Of a DNA stretch of 13,414 nt, positions 13,306-13,414 are shown in pieces (positions within the stretch are counted from its first letter, which is position 1; each line of letters starts with the position of its first letter). Both the position numbers and the translations under genes were made by a program. Source of the DNA: Sphingomonadales bacterium (GTDB lineage Bacteria; Pseudomonadota; Alphaproteobacteria; Sphingomonadales; Sphingomonadaceae); contig JAGWUU010000056.1 in NCBI GenBank assembly GCA_028868335.1, positions 1 through 13,414 of the forward strand, in the 5' to 3' direction. The notes below the pieces were generated by a model. The model made no database searches. It worked only from the letters and a program-made list of their open reading frames with translations, and had not been told where the DNA came from.

Positions 13306-13414
13306 TCAGTTCAGCCCGTAGGGCGCCCACTTCTTGATCACCTTCGCATCGGCGTCGGAGATCACTTCAGTGCCGCGGTTCTGGCGGATGTACTTGCCGT
13401 TATGGCTGATCAGG
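13306..13414 (-). CDS. rpmI: 50S ribosomal protein L35 (partial, N-terminus outside window)
   Basis: The last 35 codons of L35 are visible on the minus strand: LISHNGKYIRQNRGTEVISD, then ADAKVIKKWAPYGLN and TGA at 13308-13306. The RQNRGT and KKWAPYGLN endings are characteristic of alphaproteobacterial L35, whose usual length is about 67 residues, so roughly half lies beyond the window. It is directly upstream of rplT, the standard infC-rpmI-rplT order; infC is not in view. Confidence 0.95.
   Translation of the reverse strand, partial: LISHNGKYIRQNRGTEVISDADAKVIKKWAPYGLN

Overview
The window is a piece of a high-GC alphaproteobacterial chromosome, most likely from the order Sphingomonadales (Novosphingobium/Sphingomonas-like). 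This is inferred from codon and base composition, the recognisable protein families (L35/L20, PheST, MlaA with Pro/Ala-rich tails), GTG starts and REP-like GTCATCCCCGG...CCGGGGA palindromes. No taxonomic search was possible. It is mostly core housekeeping sequence. I see no phage, IS element, CRISPR array, tRNA or rRNA.

Layout, left to right. (1) 1-801: a truncated flavodoxin-family quinone/NAD(P)H oxidoreductase gene (minus), divergent from an HxlR-type regulator (plus), with a near-perfect 15-bp palindrome between them; this looks like a local redox/electrophile-response switch. (2) 857-2952: aspartate kinase lysC (minus), divergent from ubiG (plus), the ubiquinone O-methyltransferase. lysC has an internal start with its own Shine-Dalgarno sequence, in the place where two-subunit aspartokinases start their beta chain. 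(3) 2946-4181: an MlaA/VacJ-family protein (minus) that overlaps the ubiG stop and has no lipobox cysteine. (4) 4291-6057: a minus-strand four-gene operon: ABM-domain monooxygenase, YffB/Spx-type ArsC-family protein, PnuC transporter and NadR-type nicotinamide riboside kinase. All three junctions are 4-bp GTGA/ATGA/GTGA overlaps. The last two genes are a nicotinamide riboside import and phosphorylation pair for NAD salvage. (5) 6129-7196: aroC (chorismate synthase), divergent from that operon across a 71-bp gap holding a 19-bp palindrome. (6) 7197-7290: an intergenic gap made up almost entirely of two REP-like hairpins in inverted orientation, between the convergent aroC and pheT. (7) 7291-13414, all minus: rpmI (partial), rplT with a strong terminator, two tandem paralogous AraC-family regulators, then pheS and pheT.

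How the genes relate: AroC makes chorismate, the source of the phenylalanine charged by PheST and of the ubiquinone ring finished by UbiG. LysC opens the aspartate-family amino acid pathway. PnuC and the kinase feed NAD pools, and NAD(P)H is used by the oxidoreductase at the left edge. The most notable departures from standard order are the two AraC regulators lying between rplT and pheST, and the fully overlapping NR-salvage operon that begins with two redox-type small proteins. I did not find a clearly undescribed multi-gene system; the best leads are regulatory sites and unusual gene architecture.
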